A DNA stretch of 64,000 bases from Aureococcus anophagefferens (Eukaryota > Sar > Pelagophyceae > Pelagomonadales > Pelagomonadaceae), in NCBI RefSeq assembly GCF_000186865.1, contig NW_008705567.1:1984440-2048439 (forward strand), given 5' to 3'. Each line of letters begins with the position of its first letter. Position 1 is the stretch's first letter. Position numbers and translations under genes: made by a program. The notes under the pieces were generated by a model. That model did not search any database. It was not told the DNA's origin and saw only the letters and a list, made by a program, of their open reading frames with translations. Of the stretch, positions 9,844 to 18,538 are shown piece after piece.

Positions 9844-10102
9844 GGAGCCGGTCCCGCCGCGTCCGTCGCCGTAAGCGCGCGTCCGTCTCCGGCGCCGCGG
9901 GGGCGACTCCGCGGGGCAGCGCGGTTCGACGACGGAGTCGCAGGCATGCCAGGCAGCGGCCACGCGTCGCAGCGCGCTGGGTGGCCGGGCAGCCGGGGCC
10001 GCGACGCCACGGCCAGGCGCGACGCCGCCGCCGCGGCCGCGGCGGCGCTGAGTCGGACCGAGTCGGGCTCGCCGAGTAGAGCATGAGCCCTGCACCGCCG
10101 CG

Positions 10103-11212
10103 ATGAGCGCCCACGCGCAGGCGAGCGCCAACGGCGCCAACGGTTCGAACGGCGCCAACGGTTCGAGCGCGCACAATGGCGCAGCGAGCATGGAGACGGA
10201 CGAGGTGACGGTCATCATCGACGCCGGCTCGACGTGCCTGCGCTGCGGCCTCGCCGGCGACGACCAGCCGCGCGTCACCATCCCCTGCGAGTTCGCGGGG
10301 CGGCGGCAGAGCGACGTGAGCGACGGCGGCGAGGCGCCGCGGCCGCGGTGCCCCCTGGAGGGCGGCGTCGTGAAACACTGGGACGCGATGGAGGCGCTGT
10401 GGCGGCGCGCGTTCGCCGAACTAAACGTCGACCCGCGCGGCGCGGCGGTCATGCTCAGCGAGGCCGTCGGCAACCCGGCGCCGGCGCGCGAGAAAACAAC
10501 ACAAATCTTCTTCGAGAAGCTCGGCGCGCGCGCGCTCTACCTCGCGCCGGCCGCCGTGCTGCGAACCTACGCGGCCGGCCGGACGACGGCGCTCGTCCTC
10601 GACGTCGGCGACCGCCGCGCGAGCGCCGTGCCCGTCCACGAGGGCTTCGCGCTGACGGCGGCGACCGTGGCGCTGCCCGTCGCCGGCCGCGACGTCACGG
10701 CGCATCTCCAAAAAGCGCTCCGAGTGGACGAGGCGGCCGCGCGGGCCGTGAAGGAGAGCGCGTGCGCGGTCCGCGGCGGCGGCGCCGACGAGGCCGCGCT
10801 GCCGGCGACGTACACGCTCCCCGACGGCACGGCCATATCGCTGGGCGACGAGCGCTTCGCCGCGCCCGAGGTCCTCTTCGCGGCGTCGCCCGCCGCGCCG
10901 CAGGCCGTCGTCGACGCCGTCGGCAAATGCGACAAGGACTACGCGAAGGAGCTCTACCCGGCGCTGCTCCTCGCCGGCGGCAGCACGCTCCTGCCGGGCT
11001 TCGGCCTGCGGCTCCACGCGGGCGTCCTCGCGCTCGCGCCGACGTCCAAGGCGACGCTCGCGGACGCGCCGCACCGGCTCACGGGCGGCTTCGTCGGCGC
11101 GTCCATCCTCACGTCCATCACCGCCTTCACGGCCATGTTCGTCTCGCGGGCCGACTACGACGCCAAGGGCGGCCGCGTCGTCCACGACAAGTGCCCCGCG
11201 AGCGGCTGCTAA
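10103..11212 (+). CDS. Divergent actin-like / actin-related protein
   Basis: 369 aa, close to actin's 375. After a ~30-residue Asn/Gly/Ser/Ala tail, the actin ATPase signatures are visible: phosphate-1 loop DAGSTCLRCGLAGDDQPR, WDAMEALWRRAF, a NPAPAREKTTQIFFE segment matching actin's NPKANREKMTQIMFE, phosphate-2 LDVGDRRASAVPVHEGFAL, adenosine motif LLAGGSTLLPGF and a C-terminal FVSRADYDAKG...VVHDKC. Several actin loops (the DNase-binding loop, much of subdomain 4) look shortened or replaced. That suggests an orphan Arp rather than conventional actin; the class (cytoplasmic or chromatin-remodelling) cannot be assigned. Confidence 0.8.
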   Translation: MSAHAQASANGANGSNGANGSSAHNGAASMETDEVTVIIDAGSTCLRCGLAGDDQPRVTIPCEFAGRRQSDVSDGGEAPRPRCPLEGGVVKHWDAMEALWRRAFAELNVDPRGAAVMLSEAVGNPAPAREKTTQIFFEKLGARALYLAPAAVLRTYAAGRTTALVLDVGDRRASAVPVHEGFALTAATVALPVAGRDVTAHLQKALRVDEAAARAVKESACAVRGGGADEAALPATYTLPDGTAISLGDERFAAPEVLFAASPAAPQAVVDAVGKCDKDYAKELYPALLLAGGSTLLPGFGLRLHAGVLALAPTSKATLADAPHRLTGGFVGASILTSITAFTAMFVSRADYDAKGGRVVHDKCPASGC

Positions 11213-11228
11213 CGTTAGGCGGAAATCG

Positions 11229-13202
11229 CTACTGGGACGGCTCGTTGGCCCAGGACGGCTCCTCGGCGACGCGGAGGCCCGCGCGCTCGATGCGCGCGCG
11301 CGTCATGTCGTCGAGGTCCGCGGCCCGCCGCGACGCGCCCTCCTCGGCGTCGCCGCCGTCGTCGTCGTCGTCGTCGTCGCGGCGCGGCGCCGGCGCCGCG
11401 CGGCGCCGGAAGCCGGTCGCGCGCTCCGCGGCCGCGCGCTCCGCGGCCTCGCCCTCGAGGAAGTTCGACGGCGCGAGCTGGCCCGGCCGCCGGAACCCCG
11501 ACCACTCGTCCTCCCGGAGCTGCTCCTCGGCGAGGAGCTTGCGCGCGGCCGCGCCGAGGGGCGACGCCGGGTCGAGCATGGCCTTACTGGCCTCGAGCGC
11601 CCAGATCACGAGGCCGAGCACGAGCACCATGGCGCCCTTGTACTCCAGGGACGTGACGACGTCGCCGAAGAGCAGCGCGCACGCGAACATGACGAGGACG
11701 GACCGCGCGGCGACGAAGAGCACGGCGACGAGGGCCGAGAAGCGGTCGACGACCGCCAACGCGAGCGCAGCGGCGACCGCGAAGAGGCCCACGTCCAGGC
11801 CCAGGAGCCAGACGCCCCAGCGCCCGGCGATGGACGACCGCGCGTCGAGCTGCCCGAAGGACTCGCGCCCCCGGGACCAGGCCGGCGCGAGCTCGAGGCC
11901 CACGGCCGCGGCCGCGACGACCGCGACGGCGACGGGCGCCGTCAGCAGCAAGCCCCCGAAGTGGTCCAGCGGCGGCCGGTCGTCGCGCGGCCTCTTGTCG
12001 AGGCGGAAGCGCCGCTCGAAGCCGAGGACGTAGCCCGCCGCCAGCACCTGCGCGAGGCAGAGCAGCCCGACCCAGAGCCGCGACGTCTCGCCGACCTCGG
12101 CCTCGCCCAGCGCCATGATGCCCGCGCCCCCAAAGGCGACGAGCAGCGCGAAGAGCGACGCCGCGCCGCCCGCGGGCAACACGTGCTCGTCGGGGCAGCA
12201 GCAGCCGCAGTCGTCGTAGGACCCGACGCTGTCGTCGTCGCGGTCCGACGCGTCCGCGCGCGCGGGACCCGCGTCGCCGCCGTCCCCGGCCTCGGCCTCC
12301 GCCATTTCCGCCGGCGACGCCGCGCCCCACTCGTCGTAGTCCAGGAGCTTCGCCTTGCGCAGCGCGACGCCGAGGAAGAGGACGACGACGCCCTGAACGG
12401 ACGCGAAGGCCATCGCGAGCCGCGGGCCGCACGCGCGCGCGCGCGTCGCCTCCTGCATGATCGCCGCCGACGCGCCGGCGAGCACGCCCAGGGGCGCGTA
12501 GCGGAGCGCGTACTCGCGCAGCGACACGCGCCGGAGCCAGTCGCCCAGGCGGCCGTCGCGGTGCGCGCCGACGAAGCCGAGCGCCGCGGACGCCGCGAGC
12601 TGCATCGCGGACAGCGAGAGCGGGAAGGGAAAGTTGCCGCGCACGAGCTCGCGGTCGACGACGCTCAGCGGCACGGACACGGCGAGCCAGGGCAGGAAGA
12701 GCGCGAGGCCCGCGCGCGCCTCCGACGAGACGAGCGCCTCGGCGACGCCGGGGCCGACGGAGTTGCCGCGGACGTCGTCGGCGCCGCACGCGAGCCGCGG
12801 CAGCAGGATGACGAGCGCCGCGGCGACACAGAGCGCGCAGGTGAAGGCCGACCGCGACCGCACGGTCGCGCTCGCCGCGTGGTGGTGCTCGCGCTCGCGC
12901 GGCCGCACGGCCTTGAGCATCGTCGCCGTCGTCGTGCTGTCCGACGCGGCGTCGCCGACGCCCGGCGCCGCGACGGCCGGGCCCGCGCGCGCCTCGGCGT
13001 CGCGGCGCGCTTCGTGGGGGTTCGCGCCGAGCATGAGGAAGAGGCTGCCGAGCGCGACGGCGACGAAGAGGCCCCGGACGCTCACGCGCGGCAGCGCCAG
13101 GCCGCGCGCCGCCGGCGCCGCCTTCGCCTTCGCGCCGTAGTATTTGAGCTTGGTGGTTGACGGCTTCAGGAGGGGCGCGCGCTCCGAATTGAAGGAGGCC
13201 AT
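11229..13202 (-). CDS. Multi-pass membrane protein, drug/metabolite-transporter-like
   Basis: 657 aa from MASFNSERAPLLKPS at 13202, which contains an acidic/dileucine-like ERAPLL sorting motif. About ten hydrophobic segments follow (GLFVAVALGSLFLML, SAFTCALCVAAALVILL, ALFLPWLAVSVPLSV, FASVQGVVVLFLGVAL, LFALLVAFGGAGIMAL, GAMVLVLGLVIWALEASKAML). The arrangement resembles nucleotide-sugar transporters of the DMT superfamily, with a long acidic Cys-rich loop (~345-375, YDDCGCCCPDEH). The C-terminal ~120 residues are cytosolic, charged and poly-Asp containing. Substrate unknown. It is convergent with the actin-like gene (16-bp gap) and divergent from the K+ channel. Confidence 0.65.
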   Translation of the reverse strand: MASFNSERAPLLKPSTTKLKYYGAKAKAAPAARGLALPRVSVRGLFVAVALGSLFLMLGANPHEARRDAEARAGPAVAAPGVGDAASDSTTTATMLKAVRPREREHHHAASATVRSRSAFTCALCVAAALVILLPRLACGADDVRGNSVGPGVAEALVSSEARAGLALFLPWLAVSVPLSVVDRELVRGNFPFPLSLSAMQLAASAALGFVGAHRDGRLGDWLRRVSLREYALRYAPLGVLAGASAAIMQEATRARACGPRLAMAFASVQGVVVLFLGVALRKAKLLDYDEWGAASPAEMAEAEAGDGGDAGPARADASDRDDDSVGSYDDCGCCCPDEHVLPAGGAASLFALLVAFGGAGIMALGEAEVGETSRLWVGLLCLAQVLAAGYVLGFERRFRLDKRPRDDRPPLDHFGGLLLTAPVAVAVVAAAAVGLELAPAWSRGRESFGQLDARSSIAGRWGVWLLGLDVGLFAVAAALALAVVDRFSALVAVLFVAARSVLVMFACALLFGDVVTSLEYKGAMVLVLGLVIWALEASKAMLDPASPLGAAARKLLAEEQLREDEWSGFRRPGQLAPSNFLEGEAAERAAAERATGFRRRAAPAPRRDDDDDDDGGDAEEGASRRAADLDDMTRARIERAGLRVAEEPSWANEPSQ

Positions 13203-13409
13203 CGCCGCCTGCGCAGGCTGTCGAGGCAGGGCACTGCTCGGCGGCGCAGGGAAACTCGGCTCCCGCTTTGACGGGCTGTTTTCCAATACGGTACCTTGAC
13301 GACAACCATATGATACTTACGGGCCGTATCATCACGGTTAAAGAGGCTGCCTTCTCGATAGCTCAGCGCTTCTTCAGCTCTGTGGGGGGCTGGATCGAGT
13401 CGCGCCGCC
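13203..13409. promoter_or_regulatory. Bidirectional promoter region with an inverted repeat
   Basis: 207 bp separate two divergent starts. It is distinctly AT-richer than its surroundings. A 7-bp inverted repeat, ATGATAC at 13310-13316 and GTATCAT at 13326-13332, could form a hairpin or bind a dimeric factor. Function is inferred from position only. Confidence 0.4.
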
Positions 13410-15755
13410 ATGGCGGAGCCCGCGCGGGTCCTGCGGGCGGCGGAGGACGGGCGGACCTTCGGGGACACGGTCATCACGCTCGTCGCGCCGGTGCTGCTGT
13501 CGCTGTCCCTCTTCGTCACGGCCGAGTCCGTGCGGCGCATGCTGCGCCGGTTGGCCGCGGCGAAGGCGCACGTCGAGACCCGGAGCGCCGTGAAGAAGGA
13601 GCTCAAGTACGCCGTCGACGCGGAGGCGGGCGGGGCGCTGAGCGCCGAGGCCGAGGCGGCCCTCCGCGCGGCCGTGCGGTTGCCGTACCTCTTCACCGCC
13701 GCGGACGCGTACCTCGTCTACGCGGACGCGTTCGCCGACGGCGCCTTCGTCGTCTTCTACGTCATCTCGGGCTGCGCCATCTTCGGCTGGTACGAGCGCT
13801 GGCACTGGACCGAGACCTGGTACTACCTCGCGGTGACGTGCACGACGGTCGGCTACGGCGACTACAGCCCCGCGTCGCAGAGCGGCAAGCTCTGGGCCTG
13901 CCTCTACGTGCCGCTGGGCATCGTCCAGATCTTTAGCATCATCACGTCGCGCGTGACGGCCTTCGAGGACGGCTTCGAGGGGCTCGAGGCCTGGGTTTTG
14001 CGGGCCTTCTTCGGCGTCGAGGCCGTCGACACGCTCAGATTGCCCGCGGAGGAGTACTCGCCGGCGGACGTCCGGGCGCGCATCTGGTACCCGCGGCGCG
14101 TCCTCGTCAAGGCCCTGCCGCTATTGGTCGCGCTCGTCGTCTTCTTCCTCCTGCAGCGCGGCGCGGGCGGCGCGGGCGGACGGGGCCGCACCGTCGTCGA
14201 CGCGTTGTATTTCACGGTGGTCACGGCGACGACCGTGGGCTACGGCGACCTCACGCCGACGTACCACGCGGACAAGATGGCCACGGGCGTCATGTGCATC
14301 GTACTGGTCGTGGTCACGGCGAACTTCATCGGCGCGATGCACGGCCTCTTCCTCCGGCGGGCCGCGCGCGCGGGCGCGTACCGGCCCGACGTCGAGGCCA
14401 TCGCTCTCGGCAACCGGGGCCGCACGGGCCGGTCCCTCGTCTCCGAGAGCGAGTACGTGCTCGGGGCGCTCGCGCGCGCGCGGCTCCTCGACGAGGAGAT
14501 CGTCCAGGCGCTCCGGCGCCAGTTCGCGTGGGAGGCGACGCGCGGCACGCCCCTGGGCACGGTCATCGACCTCGACGCCATGCACGCGCTCCAGACGNNN
14601 NNNNNNNNNNNNNNNNNNNNNNNNNNNNNNNNNNNNNNNNNNNNNNNGCCGAAGCGCGTCGACGTCGCGTCGCCCAAGGCCGAGGTGCCGCCGGAGCGCA
14701 AGGCCTACGAGGGCCCGGGCTCGCGGCCGGGCTCCGCAACGCGGAGCCGGCCGAGCTCCGCCGCGGGCTCGCGGCCGTCGAGCGCGTCCCGGAGCCGGCC
14801 GAGCTCGGCGTCGGGCCGGCGCAAGAGCCGCGCGGAGACGGAGGCGCCGGCGGCGGCGCCCCAGGTCGTGCCCACGTACCAGGAGGCGCTCGACCGGAAG
14901 CGGGAGCGCGAGGAGGCGGCCATCCGCTTCGAGGCGAAGCCCGAGCCCGAGCGGAAGAAGAGCGTCTTCGGGCGCCTGAGCAGCGCCATGTCGCCCAAGG
15001 CGCCGCCGCGCGTCGCCGCCGAGGAGCCGCCGGAGGAGCCGCCGCAGCGGCCGCGCCAGACGACGGTGCTCCACCGCGTGCAGACGCACGACAGACGGGA
15101 GCCGAGCGACGACGCCGCGGCCGTGAGCGCCGGGTCCAAGGAGTGGCTCGCGTCGGCGGGCTTCGGCGCCGCGGAGCCCGCCGGCGAGGAGAAGGGCGAG
15201 GTTTCCGTCGAAGTCGTCGCGCTGCCCGCCGCGGCGCCGCCGCCGGGCTCGCCCGCGGCGACGCTCGTCGAGCTGCCGTCGTCGCCCGCGGACGCGCCCG
15301 CGCCCGAGCCGCCGGCGGGGGCCGAGGCCGAAACCGGCGTCGCGCCGAACGCCGCCGCGCTCGGCGCCATGGGCTCCGCGGGCGCGCTCGCCGCGGGCGC
15401 GTTCGCCAAGGGCGCGGGGGGCCTCGGCGGCTTCGGGTCCATCGCGGCGACGATGGCCCGCGCGAAGAAGCTCGCCCAGGACCGCCTGCCCATCTTCGTG
15501 CTCTACGTCGTCGACGGCCGCGTGGAGCGCGCGTGCTTCCGCGCCAAGGCCGAGCGGCTCAAGAGCAAGATGGGCGACAAGGCGAAGCGGGCCATCGTCG
15601 ACAAGTTCTTCCAGCGCTTCCCCGAGCTCGGCGTCACCGACGCGGCCCCCTACGTCGCCGAGAGCGGCACGCCGCTCTGCGTCGCGGAGCAGGAGGAGAA
15701 GCAGTACCGCGAGGGCACGGTGATCCTCGAGATCACGAAGCGCGACGCGGCTTAA
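13410..15755 (+). CDS. Two-pore-domain K+ channel (TPK/K2P-like), interrupted by an assembly gap
   Basis: The N-terminal ~400 residues are a clear tandem-pore K+ channel: TM near residues 20-37, pore helix and filter TTVGYGD at ~145-151, then further TMs, and a second filter TTVGYGD at ~274-280. Such channels pass K+ across the plasma or vacuolar/plastid membrane. No EF-hand follows the second pore before the gap. A 50-N gap (14598-14647) breaks the frame knowledge. Downstream, ~360 residues are disordered (Arg/Ser repeats, Pro/Ala-rich), ending in a folded-looking LPIFVLYVVDGRVERACF segment. That the two halves are one gene is only an assumption; the placeholder length happens to keep a reading frame open. 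Confidence 0.8.
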   Translation: MAEPARVLRAAEDGRTFGDTVITLVAPVLLSLSLFVTAESVRRMLRRLAAAKAHVETRSAVKKELKYAVDAEAGGALSAEAEAALRAAVRLPYLFTAADAYLVYADAFADGAFVVFYVISGCAIFGWYERWHWTETWYYLAVTCTTVGYGDYSPASQSGKLWACLYVPLGIVQIFSIITSRVTAFEDGFEGLEAWVLRAFFGVEAVDTLRLPAEEYSPADVRARIWYPRRVLVKALPLLVALVVFFLLQRGAGGAGGRGRTVVDALYFTVVTATTVGYGDLTPTYHADKMATGVMCIVLVVVTANFIGAMHGLFLRRAARAGAYRPDVEAIALGNRGRTGRSLVSESEYVLGALARARLLDEEIVQALRRQFAWEATRGTPLGTVIDLDAMHALQTXXXXXXXXXXXXXXXXXPKRVDVASPKAEVPPERKAYEGPGSRPGSATRSRPSSAAGSRPSSASRSRPSSASGRRKSRAETEAPAAAPQVVPTYQEALDRKREREEAAIRFEAKPEPERKKSVFGRLSSAMSPKAPPRVAAEEPPEEPPQRPRQTTVLHRVQTHDRREPSDDAAAVSAGSKEWLASAGFGAAEPAGEEKGEVSVEVVALPAAAPPPGSPAATLVELPSSPADAPAPEPPAGAEAETGVAPNAAALGAMGSAGALAAGAFAKGAGGLGGFGSIAATMARAKKLAQDRLPIFVLYVVDGRVERACFRAKAERLKSKMGDKAKRAIVDKFFQRFPELGVTDAAPYVAESGTPLCVAEQEEKQYREGTVILEITKRDAA
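14598..14647. other. Assembly gap (50 N)
   Basis: Exactly 50 N, a placeholder of unknown true size, inside the K+-channel gene. Confidence 1.
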
Positions 15756-15779
15756 CAACGATGAGGCGGCGCTCGACTC

Positions 15780-15982
15780 CGCCGCTAGGGCACGGTGATC
15801 CTCGAGGTCGCGTCGACGTCGCGCCCGTGACCGTGCCGCCCCACTGCCCCGCGCCCCGCGCCTTGCGCATCTTCAAGGCCCTCGGCGTGCGCCACCTGCC
15901 CGTGCTCGACCCCCGCCGGCGGCGCATCCTCACGCGCAAGGACCTCCTCCTCGCCCACGGCGACGACCGGGGGAGCTCCTAA
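15780..15982 (+). pseudogene. Fragment of a CLC chloride channel/transporter (second CBS domain)
   Basis: The frame ending at the TAA at 15980-15982 encodes VTVPPHCPAPRALRIFKALGVRHLPVLD followed by RILTRKDLL. This matches the C-terminal CBS2 segment of eukaryotic CLC proteins (F..LG.RHLPV.D...GI.TRKDL). No other CLC exon exists upstream; the K+-channel stop is at 15755. It is therefore a displaced gene fragment, or a last exon whose partners were lost or misassembled. A 20-bp sequence at 15786-15805 repeats one at 15712-15731 in the channel gene's last codons, perhaps marking a recombination junction. Confidence 0.6.
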
Positions 15983-17086
15983 CGCGGCGCGGCGGGCGCG
16001 AGGGCGGGCGGGAAGGCGCCTGGTGATGCCGGCTGGGCAACCGACCGTCTTCCGGAAGTCGGCGACGTGCGCGCCCGGCACGTCGAGCAAGGACCCCTCG
16101 AGGTCGTGGGTGTCGTAGTTGGTCACCGTCGGCGTCATGAGCGCGAAGAGCGCGGCGAACTCCAGGCACATAGGAGGTGGCACACTGGGTGTTACCCTAG
16201 TGGGGCTAGCCTAGGGGTCTCTGGAATCAAGCTCTAGAGAGGTGCAACATAGCCGGCTTTGTCGTTCGATATCGAACCTCGACAAATTTTGAGGATTGCA
16301 TGAAACTAGCGAGCTCTATCGTGAAAATCACAGCGGCGTTTCTCGACTGTTGCGCCGCTCGACCCCGCCTCTCGCGCATCGTCACCTCCCGCGTCCAAAT
16401 ATCCCCGCATTGGCTCCCGCGAGCACGTCCCTTCCCCCTCGCCGCGAGAGCCACATATTTGGTGAAAAAGTCGGTCGAAAACGACGAGCGAAAACCTAAA
16501 AACGGAAAGTGGATCGATTCGTCGTTTCGATCTTTCATGCCCGCCCCGTGTCGACCCCCCCTCACCCGCCACCCTTCCCCCACCCCCCACCAACACACGG
16601 CCTCCCACCTCGTGGCCCGCCGGCGGCGCGGTCCGCGGCGGGCACCTCGACGACGCGGAAGAGCGACTCGCTCTTGCGCGGCATGGGGGGGGGGGTCGCA
16701 CGCTCGAAGGAGTGGCGGATCTTCATCTCCCTTCAGTCTAGCCCCCTTCTTCGGAAACCATTAAGAACGACGAGAAGAGGACGACGAGAACACGACGACG
16801 AGATGAGAACGACGAGATGAGAACGAGATGAGAACGACGAGAACACGACGATGACGACCTCGCGGCTGCTCCCGCACCGCGCGGACGCCGCCCGGCGACG
16901 TCCGCCCTCGGACGCCGCCGCCGCCGCCGACGCCCCGCGCGTCGGCGTCGACTTCCACGCTGTACATAGCCGCCCAGGCGGCACCCGCCACACCTGCTTG
17001 CACCCCCTCCCCGCGCGCGCCGGCCTCCAGGCCTGCATTCAACATATCCCGCCGGCGGGCTATGTAAGCGCGACTCGTACATTGTT
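15983..17086. other. Gene-poor stretch with low-complexity tracts
   Basis: This 1.1 kb separates the CLC fragment from the TPT gene stop. On the minus strand, ~16172-16020 has coding-like third positions (ALMTPTVTNYDTHDLEGS...GAHVADFRKTVGCPAG) but no recognisable family or gene context; it could be an exon relic. 16200-16520 is AT-richer. A run of ten G lies near 16685-16694. No transposase, tRNA or rRNA is seen. Confidence 0.45.
16765..16858 (+). repeat. Purine-rich GACGAGA/GATGAGAAC microsatellite
   Basis: Imperfect tandem repeats of GAACGACGAGA and GATGAGAACGA run over ~95 bp. They are non-coding; multiple overlapping antisense frames are artefacts of the repeat. Confidence 0.8.
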
Positions 17087-18176
17087 TTAGACGGCGTTCG
17101 ACTCCTTGTTCTTGCCGAGGAGGTCCGTGAGGTCCGACTCCGACGCCTTGGGCGCGGACGCGGGCTTCTGCGGCGCGTTCTGGCTCGCCTGGGAGTAGGA
17201 CATCATGCCGCCGACGGCCATGGTCATGCCCACGAACTGCTGGCCCGTGATCTGGCCGCCGAAGAAGAGGTAGCCGACGACGAGGACGCAGATCGTTTTC
17301 GCGTGGCCGAGGACCTGATACGTGACGGCCGTGAAGCGGCCGAGCACGAGGAACTGGGACACGTTGACGAGGACGGCGGCGCTGCAGGACATGACGAGGC
17401 AGAGCGCGCTGCCCCGGCTCCAGCGGTAGTCCGTGACGAAGATGCCCGTGCTCAGCTTGTCGAGCACCGGCGAGAGGAGCAGGAGCGACATGCCCTGCGC
17501 GGGCGCGACGACGCCCAGCAGCGCGCCGGCGGAGACGTTGTGCTTGAGCTGGAGGTGGCGCACGAGGAGCTGCTGGCCCGACGAGCTCAGCACGCTGCAG
17601 GCCGCCACGGCGACGCCGAGCGCCGAGGAGGACACGTTCATCTCCGTGATCGCGACCAGGGCGACGCCGCACAGCGTGAGGCCGATGGACGCGATCATCT
17701 TCGCCGTGAAGACGCGCCCGTACAGGAAGTACTCGACGACGCAGGTGCAGGGGATGATGCCCAGCTTGGCGATCTGGTAGAGCGTGATGCTGTTGAGCAT
17801 CAAGGACGTGTTCAGGCTGATGATCGACGCGTCCGAAACTAAGGTGAAGACGGCCACGGCCCGCCAGGGCACGTGGGCGGGCTTGCCGCCGGCGCCGTCG
17901 TCCTGCTTCGCGAGGCCCACCTTCTTGGCGACGACGGTCCAGACCGTGGTGGTGAGGTAGTGGAGCGCGTTGAGCGTGACGACGAAGCGGAACGCGTAGC
18001 CCTGGCTGCCCATGAGGCGCTTGTTCACGGAGATGATGAAGACCTAAAGATGGGGGGGCGCGCGGTTCTTCATTGGTTCGGGCGTCGGGGCGGGGGCGCG
18101 CGCGCTCCCGGGGGCGCCGGGCGCGCGCCGACGAGCAGATGTTGAGCAGGAAGGCGAGGCCATCGGCGAGGGCCAT
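17087..18176 (-). CDS. TPT-family nucleotide-sugar / triose-phosphate-type transporter
   Basis: Two exons: 18176-18129 (MALADGLAFLLNICSS, 16 codons) and 18043-17087, total 334 aa. The join gives NICSSVFIISVNKRLMGSQGYAFRF, the conserved start of TPT/UDP-sugar transporters (NK near TM1, then LTALHY-type TM2). About ten TM segments follow, with SLMLNSITLYQIAKLGIIP and a Lys-rich C-terminus (GKNKESNAV). Family members exchange nucleotide sugars for NMP in the Golgi/ER or phosphosugars in plastids; the absence of a plastid leader favours the endomembrane. The 85-bp intron 18128-18044 begins GC and ends TTTAG. Divergent from the ABC gene. Confidence 0.85.
18044..18128 (-). other. Spliceosomal GC-AG intron, 85 bp (TPT gene)
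   Basis: In coding sense it begins GCGCGCGCC and ends CATCTTTAG. It is required to join the conserved N-terminal motif in frame (phase 0). It has no terminal inverted repeat or target duplication, so it is not an introner of family A or B. Its GC donor shows GC donors are not confined to introners here. Confidence 0.75.
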
Positions 18177-18432
18177 GGTCGACAGGTCCTTGCCGGGCTT
18201 CTTGTCCGTGGCGGCGCTGACGGCGCTGTCGGTCCCTTTCGAGTTGCTTCGCGCCCGCGGCGCCAGATTTTCAATATCAGGTTCGCCGCTCGCGACACAC
18301 CCGCCGGGATTGCGCAAGGCTTGAGGGGGACGACGATGCCGACATAAGTCTGCCCTCGCTTCAGCGAGCCTGCTCGAGCCGCCGCGGCGGTGCCGACTGT
18401 GGTAATTTTGCGTCTGCGACCAGCTGAACTCC

Positions 18433-18528
18433 GCGTCGTAATCGCGCCCGGGCAGCCCGGCGGCGGACCAGACCGAGGCTGCGTCGTAATCGCGCCCGGG
18501 CAGCCCGGCGGCGGACCAGACCGAGGCT
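18433..18528. repeat. Perfect 48-bp tandem duplication upstream of the ABC gene
   Basis: Two identical 48-bp copies (18433-18480, 18481-18528) end 10 bp before the ATG of the ABC transporter. They lie in the 362-bp divergent region shared with the TPT gene (18177-18538). Each copy contains GCGCCCGGGCAGCCCGGC. Duplicated promoter or leader sequence is the simplest reading. A comparable 48-bp duplication precedes the Rab gene at 32827. Confidence 0.85.
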
Positions 18529-18538
18529 CGCAGCAACT

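Noticed and set aside
15712..15805. The 20-bp direct repeat as a transposon target duplication
   Set aside because: The 54 bp between the copies has no terminal inverted repeats, and 20 bp is atypical for a target duplication here.
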